Shown piece by piece: positions 43,041 through 51,579 of a DNA stretch of 64,000 nucleotides (positions are counted from its first letter, which is position 1; each line of letters begins with the position of its first letter). The position numbers were made by a program, and so were the translations under genes. A model generated the notes under the pieces. It saw nothing but the letters and a program-made list of their open reading frames with translations. It was not told the DNA's origin and ran no database searches. Where the stretch lies: positions 19,035 through 83,034 of the forward strand of contig NZ_BJTG01000013.1 in NCBI RefSeq assembly GCF_013340205.1, read 5' to 3'. This DNA comes from Anaeromyxobacter diazotrophicus (GTDB lineage: Bacteria; Myxococcota; Myxococcia; Myxococcales; Anaeromyxobacteraceae).

Positions 43041-44888
43041 ATGCGAACGCACCGAGCCCTGGTGGCCGCCCTGGCGGCCCTCGCTTGCGCCTCGACCGCG
43101 ACCTCGACCGCGACCGGGAACGCGAACGGGACCGCGAACGGGACCGCGGACGCCCTCATCCAGCCGGGCGATCTCCTCCGCGACGCGGCCTGGCTCGCCG
43201 ACCCCGCCCGCACCGGCCGCGGCGTCGGCACGCCGGGCAACGCGGCCGCCGCCGCCTTCATCGCCGGCCGGATGCGCGAGCTCGGCCTCGCCCCGGGCGG
43301 CAGCGAGGGCTACCTGCAGCCGTTCGAGGCGCCGGTGGGGGCGAAGCTCGCGGGCGAGAACGCGCTCCGCGTCGGCGGCCGCGCGCTCGCGCTCGGCCAG
43401 GACTTCCAGCCCTTCACCTTCAGCGCCGACGGCGCCGCCGAGGGGGAGCTCGTCTGGGCCGGGTACGGCATCACCGCGCCCGAGGTCGGCTACGACGACT
43501 ACGCCGGCCTCGAGGTGAAGGGGAAGGTCGTCCTGGTGGCGGCGCACTTCCCGGACGAGCGCGACCCGGCCTCGCCGTTCCGCGACCCGCAGCGCTACCA
43601 CCTGGGCGAGTGGCGCACCAAGGCGATGAACGCGCGCGACCACGGCGCGGCGGCGATCCTGGCGGTCCGCGACGACTGGAACCACCCCGGCCCGGACGCG
43701 CTCGAGCCGTGGCGCGGACAGGTCTCGTCGCGGGCCGGGATCCTGGCCGCGCGCGTCACGCTCTCCGCCCTGCGCGCGGCCGGGGTCGACGCGGCGGCGC
43801 TGGCCGCGCCCACCCAGCTCGACCGGCGGCCCCGCTCGCGGCCGCTGGGGATCGCGGCGCGCCTCGCGGCCGGGGTGGCGCAGGAGGAGGCGCGCACCGA
43901 GAACGTGGTGGGCCTGCTGCGGGGCGCCGACTCCGCCGCCGGGTGCGTGGTGCTGGGCGCGCACTTCGACCACCTCGGCTACGGCGGCGAGACCTCGCTC
44001 GCGCCCGGCGTCCACGCCGTCCACCCCGGCGCGGACGACAACGCCAGCGGCGTGGCGGCGCTCCTCGGCGTGGCGCGCGCGCTCGCCGGCGGCCCACCGC
44101 CGCGCCGGACCGTCGCCTTCGCCGCCTTCAGCGGCGAGGAGCTCGGGCTGCTCGGCTCGAGCTTCTTCGTGAAGCACCCGCCGGCCGGCTGCGCGCCCGA
44201 GGCGGAGCAGCTCATGGTGAACCTCGACATGGTGGGGCGCCCGCAGGAGGGGAAGGTGTACGTGCAGGGGGCGGACACCGCCCGCGGCGGCCAGGAGCGC
44301 GCGGCGCGGCTCGCCGCGGCCGCGCCGCCGATCCCGCTGCGGCTCGCCTTCGGCGGGAGCGGCTACGGCCCGTCCGACCACACCAGCTTCTTCGCCGCCG
44401 GGGTCCCGGTGCTGTTCCTCTTCACCGGGGCGCACGCCGACTACCACCGCCCGAGCGACACCGCCGACAAGCTCGACGCCGCCGGCCTCGCCGCCGTGGC
44501 GCGCCTCGCCGCCCGCGCGGTGCGCGACGCGGCCGACGCGCCGGCGCGGTTCGAGGTGGTGCGGACCGCCCCGCCGCCCGGCGCCCTCGCGGGCGGGCCC
44601 GGCGAGCGCGCCCGCGGCTACGGCGCCTACCTCGGCACCATCCCCGACTTCGAGGCGCGGAAGGAGCCGGGGGTGGCCGTCTCGGCGGTGAAGCCGGGGA
44701 GCCCGGCGGAGCAGGCGGGCGTGCGGCGCGGGGACGTCCTCCTCCAGATCGGCGCCACCCGCCTCATGGGCCTCGAGGACCTGGCGGCGGCCCTCCGCTC
44801 GCACCGCGCCGGCGACGTGGTGGAGGTGGTATGGGTGCAGGGAGGCGCGACCCGGCGGGCGCAGGTGACGCTGGGCGAGCGCCGCTGA
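43041..44888 (+). CDS. M28-family zinc aminopeptidase lipoprotein with PA-like and C-terminal PDZ domains
   Basis: A 615-residue lipoprotein. The start ATG 43041 gives signal MRTHRALVAALAALAC with lipobox LAAC, then a STATSTATGNANGTANGTAD linker coded by the hexamer tract. An N-terminal PA-like region holds VWAGYGITAPEVGYDDYAGLEVKGKVVLV. The M28 catalytic domain has zinc ligands in GAHFDHLGYGG (His308), PGADDNASGVAAL (Asp332/333), FSGEELGLLGS, NLDMVGRP and HADYHRPSDTADKL. A PDZ domain (about 535-612; VSAVKPGSPAEQAGVRRGDVLLQIG) ends the protein. This layout matches exported bacterial M28 aminopeptidases with PDZ. Probably surface peptide hydrolysis for nutrition. A GTG at 43032 is an alternative start. 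Confidence 0.92.
   Translation: MRTHRALVAALAALACASTATSTATGNANGTANGTADALIQPGDLLRDAAWLADPARTGRGVGTPGNAAAAAFIAGRMRELGLAPGGSEGYLQPFEAPVGAKLAGENALRVGGRALALGQDFQPFTFSADGAAEGELVWAGYGITAPEVGYDDYAGLEVKGKVVLVAAHFPDERDPASPFRDPQRYHLGEWRTKAMNARDHGAAAILAVRDDWNHPGPDALEPWRGQVSSRAGILAARVTLSALRAAGVDAAALAAPTQLDRRPRSRPLGIAARLAAGVAQEEARTENVVGLLRGADSAAGCVVLGAHFDHLGYGGETSLAPGVHAVHPGADDNASGVAALLGVARALAGGPPPRRTVAFAAFSGEELGLLGSSFFVKHPPAGCAPEAEQLMVNLDMVGRPQEGKVYVQGADTARGGQERAARLAAAAPPIPLRLAFGGSGYGPSDHTSFFAAGVPVLFLFTGAHADYHRPSDTADKLDAAGLAAVARLAARAVRDAADAPARFEVVRTAPPPGALAGGPGERARGYGAYLGTIPDFEARKEPGVAVSAVKPGSPAEQAGVRRGDVLLQIGATRLMGLEDLAAALRSHRAGDVVEVVWVQGGATRRAQVTLGERR
43090..43150 (+). repeat. hexamer-derived linker tract in the M28 lipoprotein gene
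   Basis: Units such as ACCTCG, ACCGCG and ACGGGA at a 6-bp period code the Thr/Ala/Ser/Asn/Gly-rich linker after the lipid-bearing cysteine. It belongs to the same repeat type as at 6553-6626, 22730-22866 and 55965-55985. Confidence 0.7.
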
Positions 44889-44896
44889 CCGCGATC

Positions 44897-47476
44897 GTGC
44901 CCTCCACCCTCGCCGAGCGCCGCCTCCAGCTCCTCGCCGCGGCCCGCGCCGGCGGCGAGCTCCTCCGCTTCGACCCCGCCCGGCTGCGCTTCTCGCTCGG
45001 CACCTCGCTCTCCGACCTGCACATCCCGGTGCAGGTGACGCCCGAGGCGGGCGCCATCGTCCGCGGGGCCGCCACCGAGCTGGCGCTGCTGCTCGCGTCG
45101 CAGCACCGGCGCTTCGTGCCGGCCGACGACCTCGAGGGGCTCCTCCTCACCGAGGGCTACGCCTCGCTGCCCACCAGCGCCGAGCTGCTCGGCCCCTCGG
45201 GCGGCGGCGCCGACCTGCAGGCGGCGGCGCAGCTCGGCGCGCTCGCCCACCCGGCGCTCGAGGGCGGCGTGGTGTGCGCCTGGATGGGCCCCGGCGGGCG
45301 CGGGCGCTCGCTCACCGGCCTCGTCATCCAGGTGCTGGGCCAGGCCTTCGCCGAGCTGGAGGGGGCGGGGGGCGAGGAGACGCCCTGGCTCGCCCTGCTC
45401 GCGCTCTTCGGCGAGCTCGCGGCCGCCGACGCGCGCCTGGCCGAGGTGCTGCCGCGCCCTCCGCTCGACCGCTACCTGCGCGCCGGCGCGCTGCTCGGGC
45501 TCTGGGTGGCCGCCCGCACCGGGCTCGCGCGCGCCTGGCGCGCCTCCGGCCGCGCCGCGTCCGATCCGCTGCTGGTGAAGCTCGAGGCGGCGCTCTCGCC
45601 GGGCGCGCTCCTCGCCGGCCCGGGCGGCCCTGCCGGCGCGACGCTCGGCGGGTGCGAGCTCGGGCCGGGCCTCGAGCGCGCGGAGGGCCTCGCCCGGCGC
45701 CTCGCGGGCGAGGCGCCGGAGGCGGTGCAGGCCGACCTCGAGCGCGAGCTGGGCGCGGACGAGGAGCTGGCGCGCCGCTGCGAGGAGGCCGCGGCGGTGG
45801 GGTTCCTGCGCGGCGCGCTGCGGGAGGTGGTGCTGGCGGCCGAGGTGGCCGGGCGCGGGGAGCGGGCCGCGGAGCTCCGCGCGCTGCTGGCCGCCCCGGG
45901 CGCGCTCGCCGCGGCCTGCGCCGACGGGCGCGGCCGCGAGGAGGTGGCCGCGCGCGCGGCGGGCCTCGGCGCGCTGCCCGGGGCAGGCGGCGCGGGGGTG
46001 GCGGCGCTGCAGCACGCGGCGCGCGCCTGGGCGCCGCAGGGGCCGGCCGCCGCGGCGGGGCTCGGCCGCGACGCGGCGCGGAGCGCCTACGCCCGCGCGC
46101 TGCTCGCGCACGCCGCCGACCTGGCGCTGGAGGCGCTCCTCGCCCCGGCCCGCCGGGCGCTCTCGGTGCGGACCGGCGCCGAGGCCGAGGGCGGGGTGGA
46201 GGGGGAGTGGGAGGCCGGCCGCCTGTACCGCATCTCCGCTCGCCCCGGCCCGATCCTCCGCGCGGCGGCGGCGCGCCCGCTGGCGCACCTCTTCGCCGAC
46301 GTGAAGGACTTCACCCGCCGCACCGGCATGCTCGGGCCGGCGCCCATGGCGGAGTTCCTGCGCAACGAGTTCTACCGGCCCATCCTCAACGCGGCGAAGA
46401 GCTTCTTCGCGGGCATGCCGCACCTGGCCGACCGCGGCGGCATCTCGGTGAACAACCTGCTCGGCGACGCCATCTCGCTCTCCGGCGACATCGAGGCGCT
46501 CGTGGGGCTGGCGGCGGAGATCCGGCGGCTGCTCGCCGGGTACGAGGCGCGGCTCGCGCGCGAGCTCTCCTCGGAGGCGGTGGCGCGGCAGCTGGCGGCG
46601 CTGGCGGCGCGCTACGACGAGGCGGTGGCGCGCGCCGGGGAGCGCGCGGAGGCCGCCCGGGCGGCGGGCCGCCCCGCCGAGGCGGCGCGGCACGGCGAGG
46701 AGGCGGCCGCCCTCCGCGAGGAGCGGGCCCGGGCGCTGGCCCGCGCCCGGGGCGAGGGGCTCGAGGCGGGCGTGTTCATCTCCTTCGGCGCGGCGCCGGT
46801 CACGGTGCTCATCGACGACGAGGTGTTCGGCCCGAACCGCGTCGCCATCGCCGACAAGATCAACGAGTCGGCCCGCGGCACCGCGCGCGACGGCGCCGCC
46901 CGCGCCCGCGCCGACGCCGCGCTCGCGGCGGCGCGCCTCGCGCGCGGCGCGCCCGCGCTGGCCCACGCCTGGAGCGTCTTCGTGGAGCGGCCGCTGGTCC
47001 TCGCCGTGCCGCCCGCGCTCGAGCGCGCCGCGCTGGCGGCGGCGGCGGGCGGGGACGTGCAGGGGGCGCTGCGCGCGCTCGGGCCGCCGGTGCGCGACGC
47101 CGTCCTCCGCGCGGCCCAGCCGGACGGCGGCGGCCCGGGGCAGATCTACAACGGCGGGGCGGCGCTCTCGGAGGAGGCGCTCACCGCCTTCCTCGACGCG
47201 GTCAAGGAGGCGCGCCAGCTGCGCCGGGTGGTGCTCCGGCCGGAGGCGATCCCGGCCGCGCTGGCGAGCCGGTTCTTCTACGGGGAGGCGCCGCTGGAGC
47301 TCGTCGCCACCTTCGACGCGGGCCACGCGCCGCGCGAGCTGTTCCGGCGGGTCGGCGACGCCGAGTTCAAGGGCCTCGGCGCGGTGGCGGTGTGGGAGCT
47401 CGGCGCGGACCAGGGCGGCCCGGCCGAGCTCTTCCGCCACTTCGCGCGCGCGTGGCTCGAGGGGCGGGAGGGGTGA
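44897..47476 (+). CDS. large protein of unknown function with a divergent class III nucleotide cyclase-like domain
   Basis: An 859-residue cytoplasmic protein, no signal or membrane helix. The first 440 residues are helical and Ala/Leu/Glu-rich with no family I recognise. From about 460 the sequence looks like a class III adenylate/guanylate cyclase. LFADVKDFTRRTGML (Asp468) matches the FADV-x-FT start, GGISVNNLLGDAISLSGD (Asp524) the second metal motif, and GVFISFGAAPVTVLIDD plus NRVAIADKINESARGTA the later substrate and transition-state region. A charged Ala/Arg/Glu segment, probably a coiled coil, is inserted at about 555-625, which separates the halves. The domain may be inactive or use another substrate. 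The start GTG 44897 is 8 bp after the M28 gene; co-transcription is likely. Confidence 0.6.
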   Translation: MPSTLAERRLQLLAAARAGGELLRFDPARLRFSLGTSLSDLHIPVQVTPEAGAIVRGAATELALLLASQHRRFVPADDLEGLLLTEGYASLPTSAELLGPSGGGADLQAAAQLGALAHPALEGGVVCAWMGPGGRGRSLTGLVIQVLGQAFAELEGAGGEETPWLALLALFGELAAADARLAEVLPRPPLDRYLRAGALLGLWVAARTGLARAWRASGRAASDPLLVKLEAALSPGALLAGPGGPAGATLGGCELGPGLERAEGLARRLAGEAPEAVQADLERELGADEELARRCEEAAAVGFLRGALREVVLAAEVAGRGERAAELRALLAAPGALAAACADGRGREEVAARAAGLGALPGAGGAGVAALQHAARAWAPQGPAAAAGLGRDAARSAYARALLAHAADLALEALLAPARRALSVRTGAEAEGGVEGEWEAGRLYRISARPGPILRAAAARPLAHLFADVKDFTRRTGMLGPAPMAEFLRNEFYRPILNAAKSFFAGMPHLADRGGISVNNLLGDAISLSGDIEALVGLAAEIRRLLAGYEARLARELSSEAVARQLAALAARYDEAVARAGERAEAARAAGRPAEAARHGEEAAALREERARALARARGEGLEAGVFISFGAAPVTVLIDDEVFGPNRVAIADKINESARGTARDGAARARADAALAAARLARGAPALAHAWSVFVERPLVLAVPPALERAALAAAAGGDVQGALRALGPPVRDAVLRAAQPDGGGPGQIYNGGAALSEEALTAFLDAVKEARQLRRVVLRPEAIPAALASRFFYGEAPLELVATFDAGHAPRELFRRVGDAEFKGLGAVAVWELGADQGGPAELFRHFARAWLEGREG

Positions 47477-47479
47477 GGC

Positions 47480-49522
47480 TCAGCGCGCCGCCGCGCGCGC
47501 CGGAGCGGGCGCCCGCGCCGCCTGCAGCGCCCGCTCGACGGCGGGCCGCAGGGCCGCGGAGCCGACCACCGACTCGCCGTTGACGAGGAAGGTCGGCGTG
47601 CCGTTCACCCCGAGCCGCTGCGCCAGCTGCGCGTCGTCCTGGACGCGGGCGCGGAGCCGCGGGTCGGCCAGGTCCCGCTCGAAGCGGGCGACGTCGAGCC
47701 CGAGCTCCCGCGCGTACCGCGTGTACGCGGCGGGGGAGAGCGCGGCCTGGTCGGCGAAGAGCTTGTCGTGCATGGCCCAGAACTTGGCCGCGCCGCCCTG
47801 CGCGCGCGCCGCCTCGGCCGCCAGCGCCGCCGGCATGGCGTTGGCGTGGAACGACAGCGGCAGGTGCTTCCACACCACCCGCACGTCCCGCGGGTAGGCC
47901 TCCTCGACCTGCTTCACGGCCGGCGTGGCGCGCGCGCAGTAGGGGCACTGGAAGTCGGAGAACTCGACCACCGTCACGGCCGCGGCCGCCGGGCCCTGCG
48001 CCGGGTCGTCCGGCCGGAGCGGCACCGCCGCGCGCTGGCCGGGCTGCGGGGCGCCGGGCTGGGCGCCCTGCGCCGCGCCGGCCGGGAAGGCGCGCACGTT
48101 GTCCTTGCAGAGCGCCTCGTGGAGCGCGGCCGGCTGGGTGCCGCTCGCGAGCAGCGCGTCCGCCTTCTTGACCTCCTCGGCCAGGATCGGCTTCAGGCTG
48201 TCGAACGGGTAGGCGCCCTCGACGCGCCGGCAGTTGATGAAGAAGGTGGGGGTGGCGTTCGCGCCGACCTGCCCGGCCACCCGCTGGTCCTCGTCGATGC
48301 GGGCGGCGCCGGCGTGGGCGGCGAGGTCCTTCTCGAACCGCGCCGCGTCGAGGCCCAGCTCGCGGGCGAGCCGCGGGTAGAGCTCGGCGGAGAGCTCGCG
48401 CTGGTGCGCGAAGAGCTGGTCGTGCATCTCCCAGAACTTGCCCTGGGCGCGGGCCGCCTCGGCGGCCTCGGCGGCGGGGCGCGCCTGCGGGTGCATGGTG
48501 GCGGGCAGCGGCTGGTGCTTCCAGACCACCCGCACCGCGCCGGGGTAGGCCTGCTCGATCTGCTTCACGGTCGGCTCGACCCGCGCGCAGAACGGGCACT
48601 GGAAGTCGCTGAAGAGGACCACGGTGAGCTTCGCGCCGGCCGCGCCGCGGGACGGGTCGTCGGCGCGCAGCGGGACCTGCACCGCGGTGGTCGAGGGGGT
48701 CGGCGGCGCGGAGGGCGCGGCGGCGGCCGGGCTCGGGGCGGCCGGGCGCGCGCCGCCCTGGTACACCACCGCGGTGGCGCCCTTCTCCAGGATCTTCGCG
48801 TAGACGTCCTGCGGCTTCACGCCGGCGGCGACCATCGCCTCGGCCTTCTCCAGCTCCTGCTGCACGACGGGGCGGAGCTGCTCGGGGGGCAGCGCCCCCT
48901 CCACCTTCCGCCCGTTCACGAACATCGTGGGGGTGGCGCGCACGCCCAGGCCCTGGACCAGCGCCTGGTCGCGCCGGATGCGATCGAGGTGCTTGCCCTG
49001 GTCGAGCGCGGCGTCCACGCCGGCCGGGTCGACGCCCACCTCGCGCGCGGCGCGCTCGAGGTCGGGGCGGTCGAGCGCCGGGGAGAGCTCGAACAGCTTG
49101 TCGTGCATGGCCCAGAACTTCGCGTCGCCGCCCTGGGCCCGCGCCTCCTCCGCCGCCACCGCCGCCGGGATGGCCTTGGCGTGCATGGGCAGCGGCTGGT
49201 GCTTCCAGGCCAGGCGCACCTTGCCCGGGAAGGCGTCGACCATCGCCTGCAGCGTCGGCTCGACGCGCTTGCAGAACGGGCACTGGAAGTCCGAGGCGAC
49301 CACGATGGTCACGAGCGCGTCGGCGGGGCCGCGCAGCGGGGTGTCGTCGACCGGCACGCGGTACACCGCGCGCGGGTCCTCGACCGGCGGCGCCGCCGGG
49401 GCGGGCGCGGCCGGGCGCGGCGCGGGCCGGGGGCCGCTGCCGGCGCCTCCCAGCATGCGGTCGGCGGTGACGCCGATGACGAGGCCCACCAGCAGCACGA
49501 TGATCCAGCTCGCCTTCTTCAT
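47480..49522 (-). CDS. membrane-anchored protein with three tandem DsbA-like thioredoxin domains
   Basis: A 680-residue protein. ATG 49522 opens MKKASWIIVLLVGLVIGVTADRM, an N-terminal anchor or uncleaved signal, then a Pro/Ala linker. Three DsbA/DsbG-like domains follow, each with a CxxC centre and cis-proline motif: CPFC at 81-84 with ATPTMFVNG, CPFC at 309-312 with ATPTFFINC, and CPYC at 526-529 with GTPTFLVNG. The domains share the block WKHQPLP...F W x MHDKLF. Linkers between them are Pro/Ala/Gln-rich. Likely periplasmic thiol-disulfide exchange, with three centres on one chain. Domain two has an extra Cys in FINCRRVEGAY and LHEALCKDN. Tail to tail with the cyclase-like gene, 3-bp gap. 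Confidence 0.88.
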   Translation of the reverse strand: MKKASWIIVLLVGLVIGVTADRMLGGAGSGPRPAPRPAAPAPAAPPVEDPRAVYRVPVDDTPLRGPADALVTIVVASDFQCPFCKRVEPTLQAMVDAFPGKVRLAWKHQPLPMHAKAIPAAVAAEEARAQGGDAKFWAMHDKLFELSPALDRPDLERAAREVGVDPAGVDAALDQGKHLDRIRRDQALVQGLGVRATPTMFVNGRKVEGALPPEQLRPVVQQELEKAEAMVAAGVKPQDVYAKILEKGATAVVYQGGARPAAPSPAAAAPSAPPTPSTTAVQVPLRADDPSRGAAGAKLTVVLFSDFQCPFCARVEPTVKQIEQAYPGAVRVVWKHQPLPATMHPQARPAAEAAEAARAQGKFWEMHDQLFAHQRELSAELYPRLARELGLDAARFEKDLAAHAGAARIDEDQRVAGQVGANATPTFFINCRRVEGAYPFDSLKPILAEEVKKADALLASGTQPAALHEALCKDNVRAFPAGAAQGAQPGAPQPGQRAAVPLRPDDPAQGPAAAAVTVVEFSDFQCPYCARATPAVKQVEEAYPRDVRVVWKHLPLSFHANAMPAALAAEAARAQGGAAKFWAMHDKLFADQAALSPAAYTRYARELGLDVARFERDLADPRLRARVQDDAQLAQRLGVNGTPTFLVNGESVVGSAALRPAVERALQAARAPAPARAAAR

Positions 49523-49611
49523 GGACTTCCCTTCTCTTCGGAGGAGTGACGGCGCGTCGCCGCCATGAAAACAGATCGCGGGGCCAGCCTCAAACGGGGC
49601 CGAGGTGCGAC

Positions 49612-50118
49612 TCAGAGGCGGAACGAGACGCCGGCGCGGACGAGCACGCCGACGCCGGCGGAGTGGACGAGTGGCAGGCCCAGGTCGGCCTCGGCGAAGC
49701 CGCCCAGCACGTCGGTGAGCTGCACCGCGGCGCCGCAGCCGGTGAGGAGCCAGCGCCAGTCGCCCGAGCCTTCGAGGGACGACCAGTCGAGCGCCCCGCG
49801 GACGTAGAGGGGCAGGTCGGGGAGATCCCAGTGCAGGCCGGGGCGGAGGGCGAGGTGGGTCGAGGGCGCGAGGCCGAGCGCGACCGACAGCTCGGGGCGC
49901 AGCCCGAGCCCGACCTCGTAGCCGGCGCCGAGCTCGCCCTCGAACAGGCCCGCGGACGCGTACTGCGCGCCGCCGTCCGCGACGACGCCCCCGCCGACGC
50001 CGACGCTCACCACCCACCCGCTGGCGCCGGCGCCCGCCGGGCCGGCGGCCGGCGCGGGCTGGGCGAGCGCGAGGGCCGGCGCGAGGGCGCAGAGCGAGGC
50101 GAGGAGGGGGATCTTCAC
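49612..50118 (-). CDS. small exported beta-barrel-like protein
   Basis: A 168-residue protein with signal peptide MKIPLLASLCALAPALALAQP and start ATG 50118. The rest is glycine-rich with alternating hydrophobic residues (GWVVSVGVGGGVV, SAGLFEGELGAGYEVGLGLRPELSVALGLAP, LYVRGALDWSSL, GVGVLVRAGVSFRL) and an aromatic-rich end (FRL). It looks like an eight-stranded outer-membrane barrel of the OmpW/OmpX size. No family name is certain. It lies 89 bp upstream of the triple DsbA gene on the same strand, and the 86-bp gap to the divergent tusA gene holds both promoters. Confidence 0.65.
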   Translation of the reverse strand: MKIPLLASLCALAPALALAQPAPAAGPAGAGASGWVVSVGVGGGVVADGGAQYASAGLFEGELGAGYEVGLGLRPELSVALGLAPSTHLALRPGLHWDLPDLPLYVRGALDWSSLEGSGDWRWLLTGCGAAVQLTDVLGGFAEADLGLPLVHSAGVGVLVRAGVSFRL

Positions 50119-50204
50119 GGGCGGGGAGCCTACCGCCCGTCCCGGAGAGCGGCAAGCCGAGCCCGATTGCGGGCGCGCGCCGGCACCGGTAGAACCGCCC
50201 TCCC

Positions 50205-50456
50205 ATGGCGCCGCCGTCGCTGCCCACGCCCGATCGGACGCTCGACACGTCCGGCACGCTCTGCCCGTTCCCGATCGTGGAGACGGCGCGGGCGGTGCGC
50301 GCGCTCCCGGAGGGCGCGGTGCTGCTCGTGGTCGCGACCGACCCGGGCATCGCCACCGACATGCCGATGTGGTGCCGGGCCATGCACCACGAGCACCTCG
50401 CCACCTTCAAGGACGGCGCGGCCTGGAAGAGCTACCTGCGCAAGCGAGGGCGGTGA
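50205..50456 (+). CDS. tusA: TusA-family sulfur carrier/transferase
   Basis: An 83-residue sulfur carrier of the TusA/SirA/YeeD family. The active-site motif CPFP (Cys20 in SGTLCPFPIVETARAVRALPEGAVLLVVATDPG) matches CPxP, where the cysteine carries a persulfide. The typical DPGIATDMPMWC stretch follows, with a second Cys in WCRAM. The start is ATG 50205. It ends 1 bp before the thiolase gene, strongly suggesting that it hands sulfur to that enzyme for tRNA thiolation. It could also serve molybdenum cofactor or sulfur oxidation pathways, but no such genes are near. Confidence 0.92.
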   Translation: MAPPSLPTPDRTLDTSGTLCPFPIVETARAVRALPEGAVLLVVATDPGIATDMPMWCRAMHHEHLATFKDGAAWKSYLRKRGR

Positions 50457-50457
50457 C

Positions 50458-51513
50458 ATGACCACCAAGGTGAAGGCGATCGGGCTCGTCTCCGGCGGCC
50501 TCGACTCGACGCTGGCGGTGGCGCTGGTGAAGCGCCAGGGCATCGAGGTGAAGGCGGTCAGCTTCTACACCGGCTTCTGCATCACCGAGACGCAGCGCCG
50601 CAAGGGCGGGCGCGCCGACGGGACCGTGCCGCGCAACGAGGCGCTGCGGGCGGCGGCCGACCTCGACGTGGACATCCAGTACGTCGACATCTCCGGCGGC
50701 GCCTACCTCGACATGCTCGTTCACCCGCGGTACGGGTACGGGCAGAACGCGAACCCGTGCGTCGACTGCCGCGTCTTCATGATGCGCCGGGCGAAGGAGA
50801 TCATGGAGGCGGAGGGCGCCGCCTTCGTCTTCACCGGCGAGGTGCTCGGCCAGCGCCCGAAGAGCCAGCGCCGCGACACGCTGCGCATCATCGAGCGCGA
50901 CAGCGGGCTCGACGGGCGCCTGCTCCGGCCGCTGTCGGCCCAGCTCCTGCCCCCCACCGCCCCCGAGCAGCAGGGGCTGGTGGACCGCAGCCGGCTGCTC
51001 GACATCAGCGGCCGCTCGCGCCTGCGGCAGATGGCGCTCGCGCGCGAGCTCGGCCTCGCCGACTGGCCGCAGCCCGCCGGCGGGTGCTGCTACCTCACCG
51101 ACGAGAGCTTCGCCCGGAAGTTCTTCGACGTGCTCGACGCGCGCGAGCAGGCGGGCGAGGCGCGGCGCCTCGACCCGGACGACGTCGTCCTCCTCTCCAC
51201 CGGCCGTCACTTCCGGCTCTCGCCCCGCGCCAAGCTCGTGGTGGGCCGGAGCGAGGTGGAGAACGCGCTGCTCGAGCACCACCTGGAGGGCCGGGCGCGC
51301 CTCGAGGTGAAGGACCTGCCGGGCCCGGTGGCGCTGGTGGAGGGCGAGCCGACGTGGGAGGAGCGCCAGCTCGCCTCCCGCATCGTCGCCCGCTACGGCA
51401 AGGGCAAGGACCTGCCGCTGGTGAAGGTGGAGTGGCGCGAGGGCGAGCTCGTCGAGGAGTACGAGGTCCAGCCCGAGCTCGACGAGGCGCGCATCGAGGC
51501 CCTCCGGGTCTGA
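50458..51513 (+). CDS. PP-loop tRNA thiolase (MnmA/ThiI-like)
   Basis: A 351-residue enzyme with a clear PP-loop for ATP (LVSGGLDSTLA, 12-17), which adenylates a base in tRNA before sulfur transfer. Paired cysteines at 101/104 (NPCVDCRVFMM) and at 210/211 (AGGCCYLTD) sit where MnmA has its two catalytic cysteines (102 and 199 in E. coli), but the flanking sequence is unlike classical MnmA. The protein is of a group often annotated as tRNA (5-methylaminomethyl-2-thiouridylate)-methyltransferase in deltaproteobacteria. TusA upstream is a fitting sulfur donor. The C-terminus (YEVQPELDEARIEALRV) has no known domain. The start ATG 50458. Confidence 0.85.
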   Translation: MTTKVKAIGLVSGGLDSTLAVALVKRQGIEVKAVSFYTGFCITETQRRKGGRADGTVPRNEALRAAADLDVDIQYVDISGGAYLDMLVHPRYGYGQNANPCVDCRVFMMRRAKEIMEAEGAAFVFTGEVLGQRPKSQRRDTLRIIERDSGLDGRLLRPLSAQLLPPTAPEQQGLVDRSRLLDISGRSRLRQMALARELGLADWPQPAGGCCYLTDESFARKFFDVLDAREQAGEARRLDPDDVVLLSTGRHFRLSPRAKLVVGRSEVENALLEHHLEGRARLEVKDLPGPVALVEGEPTWEERQLASRIVARYGKGKDLPLVKVEWREGELVEEYEVQPELDEARIEALRV

Positions 51514-51579
51514 CGCGCGCGCGGCCGGGCTTCCCGCGCGCGCCCGCCGCCCCCACCTTTCGTGGTGGAGGCGGGGCGC

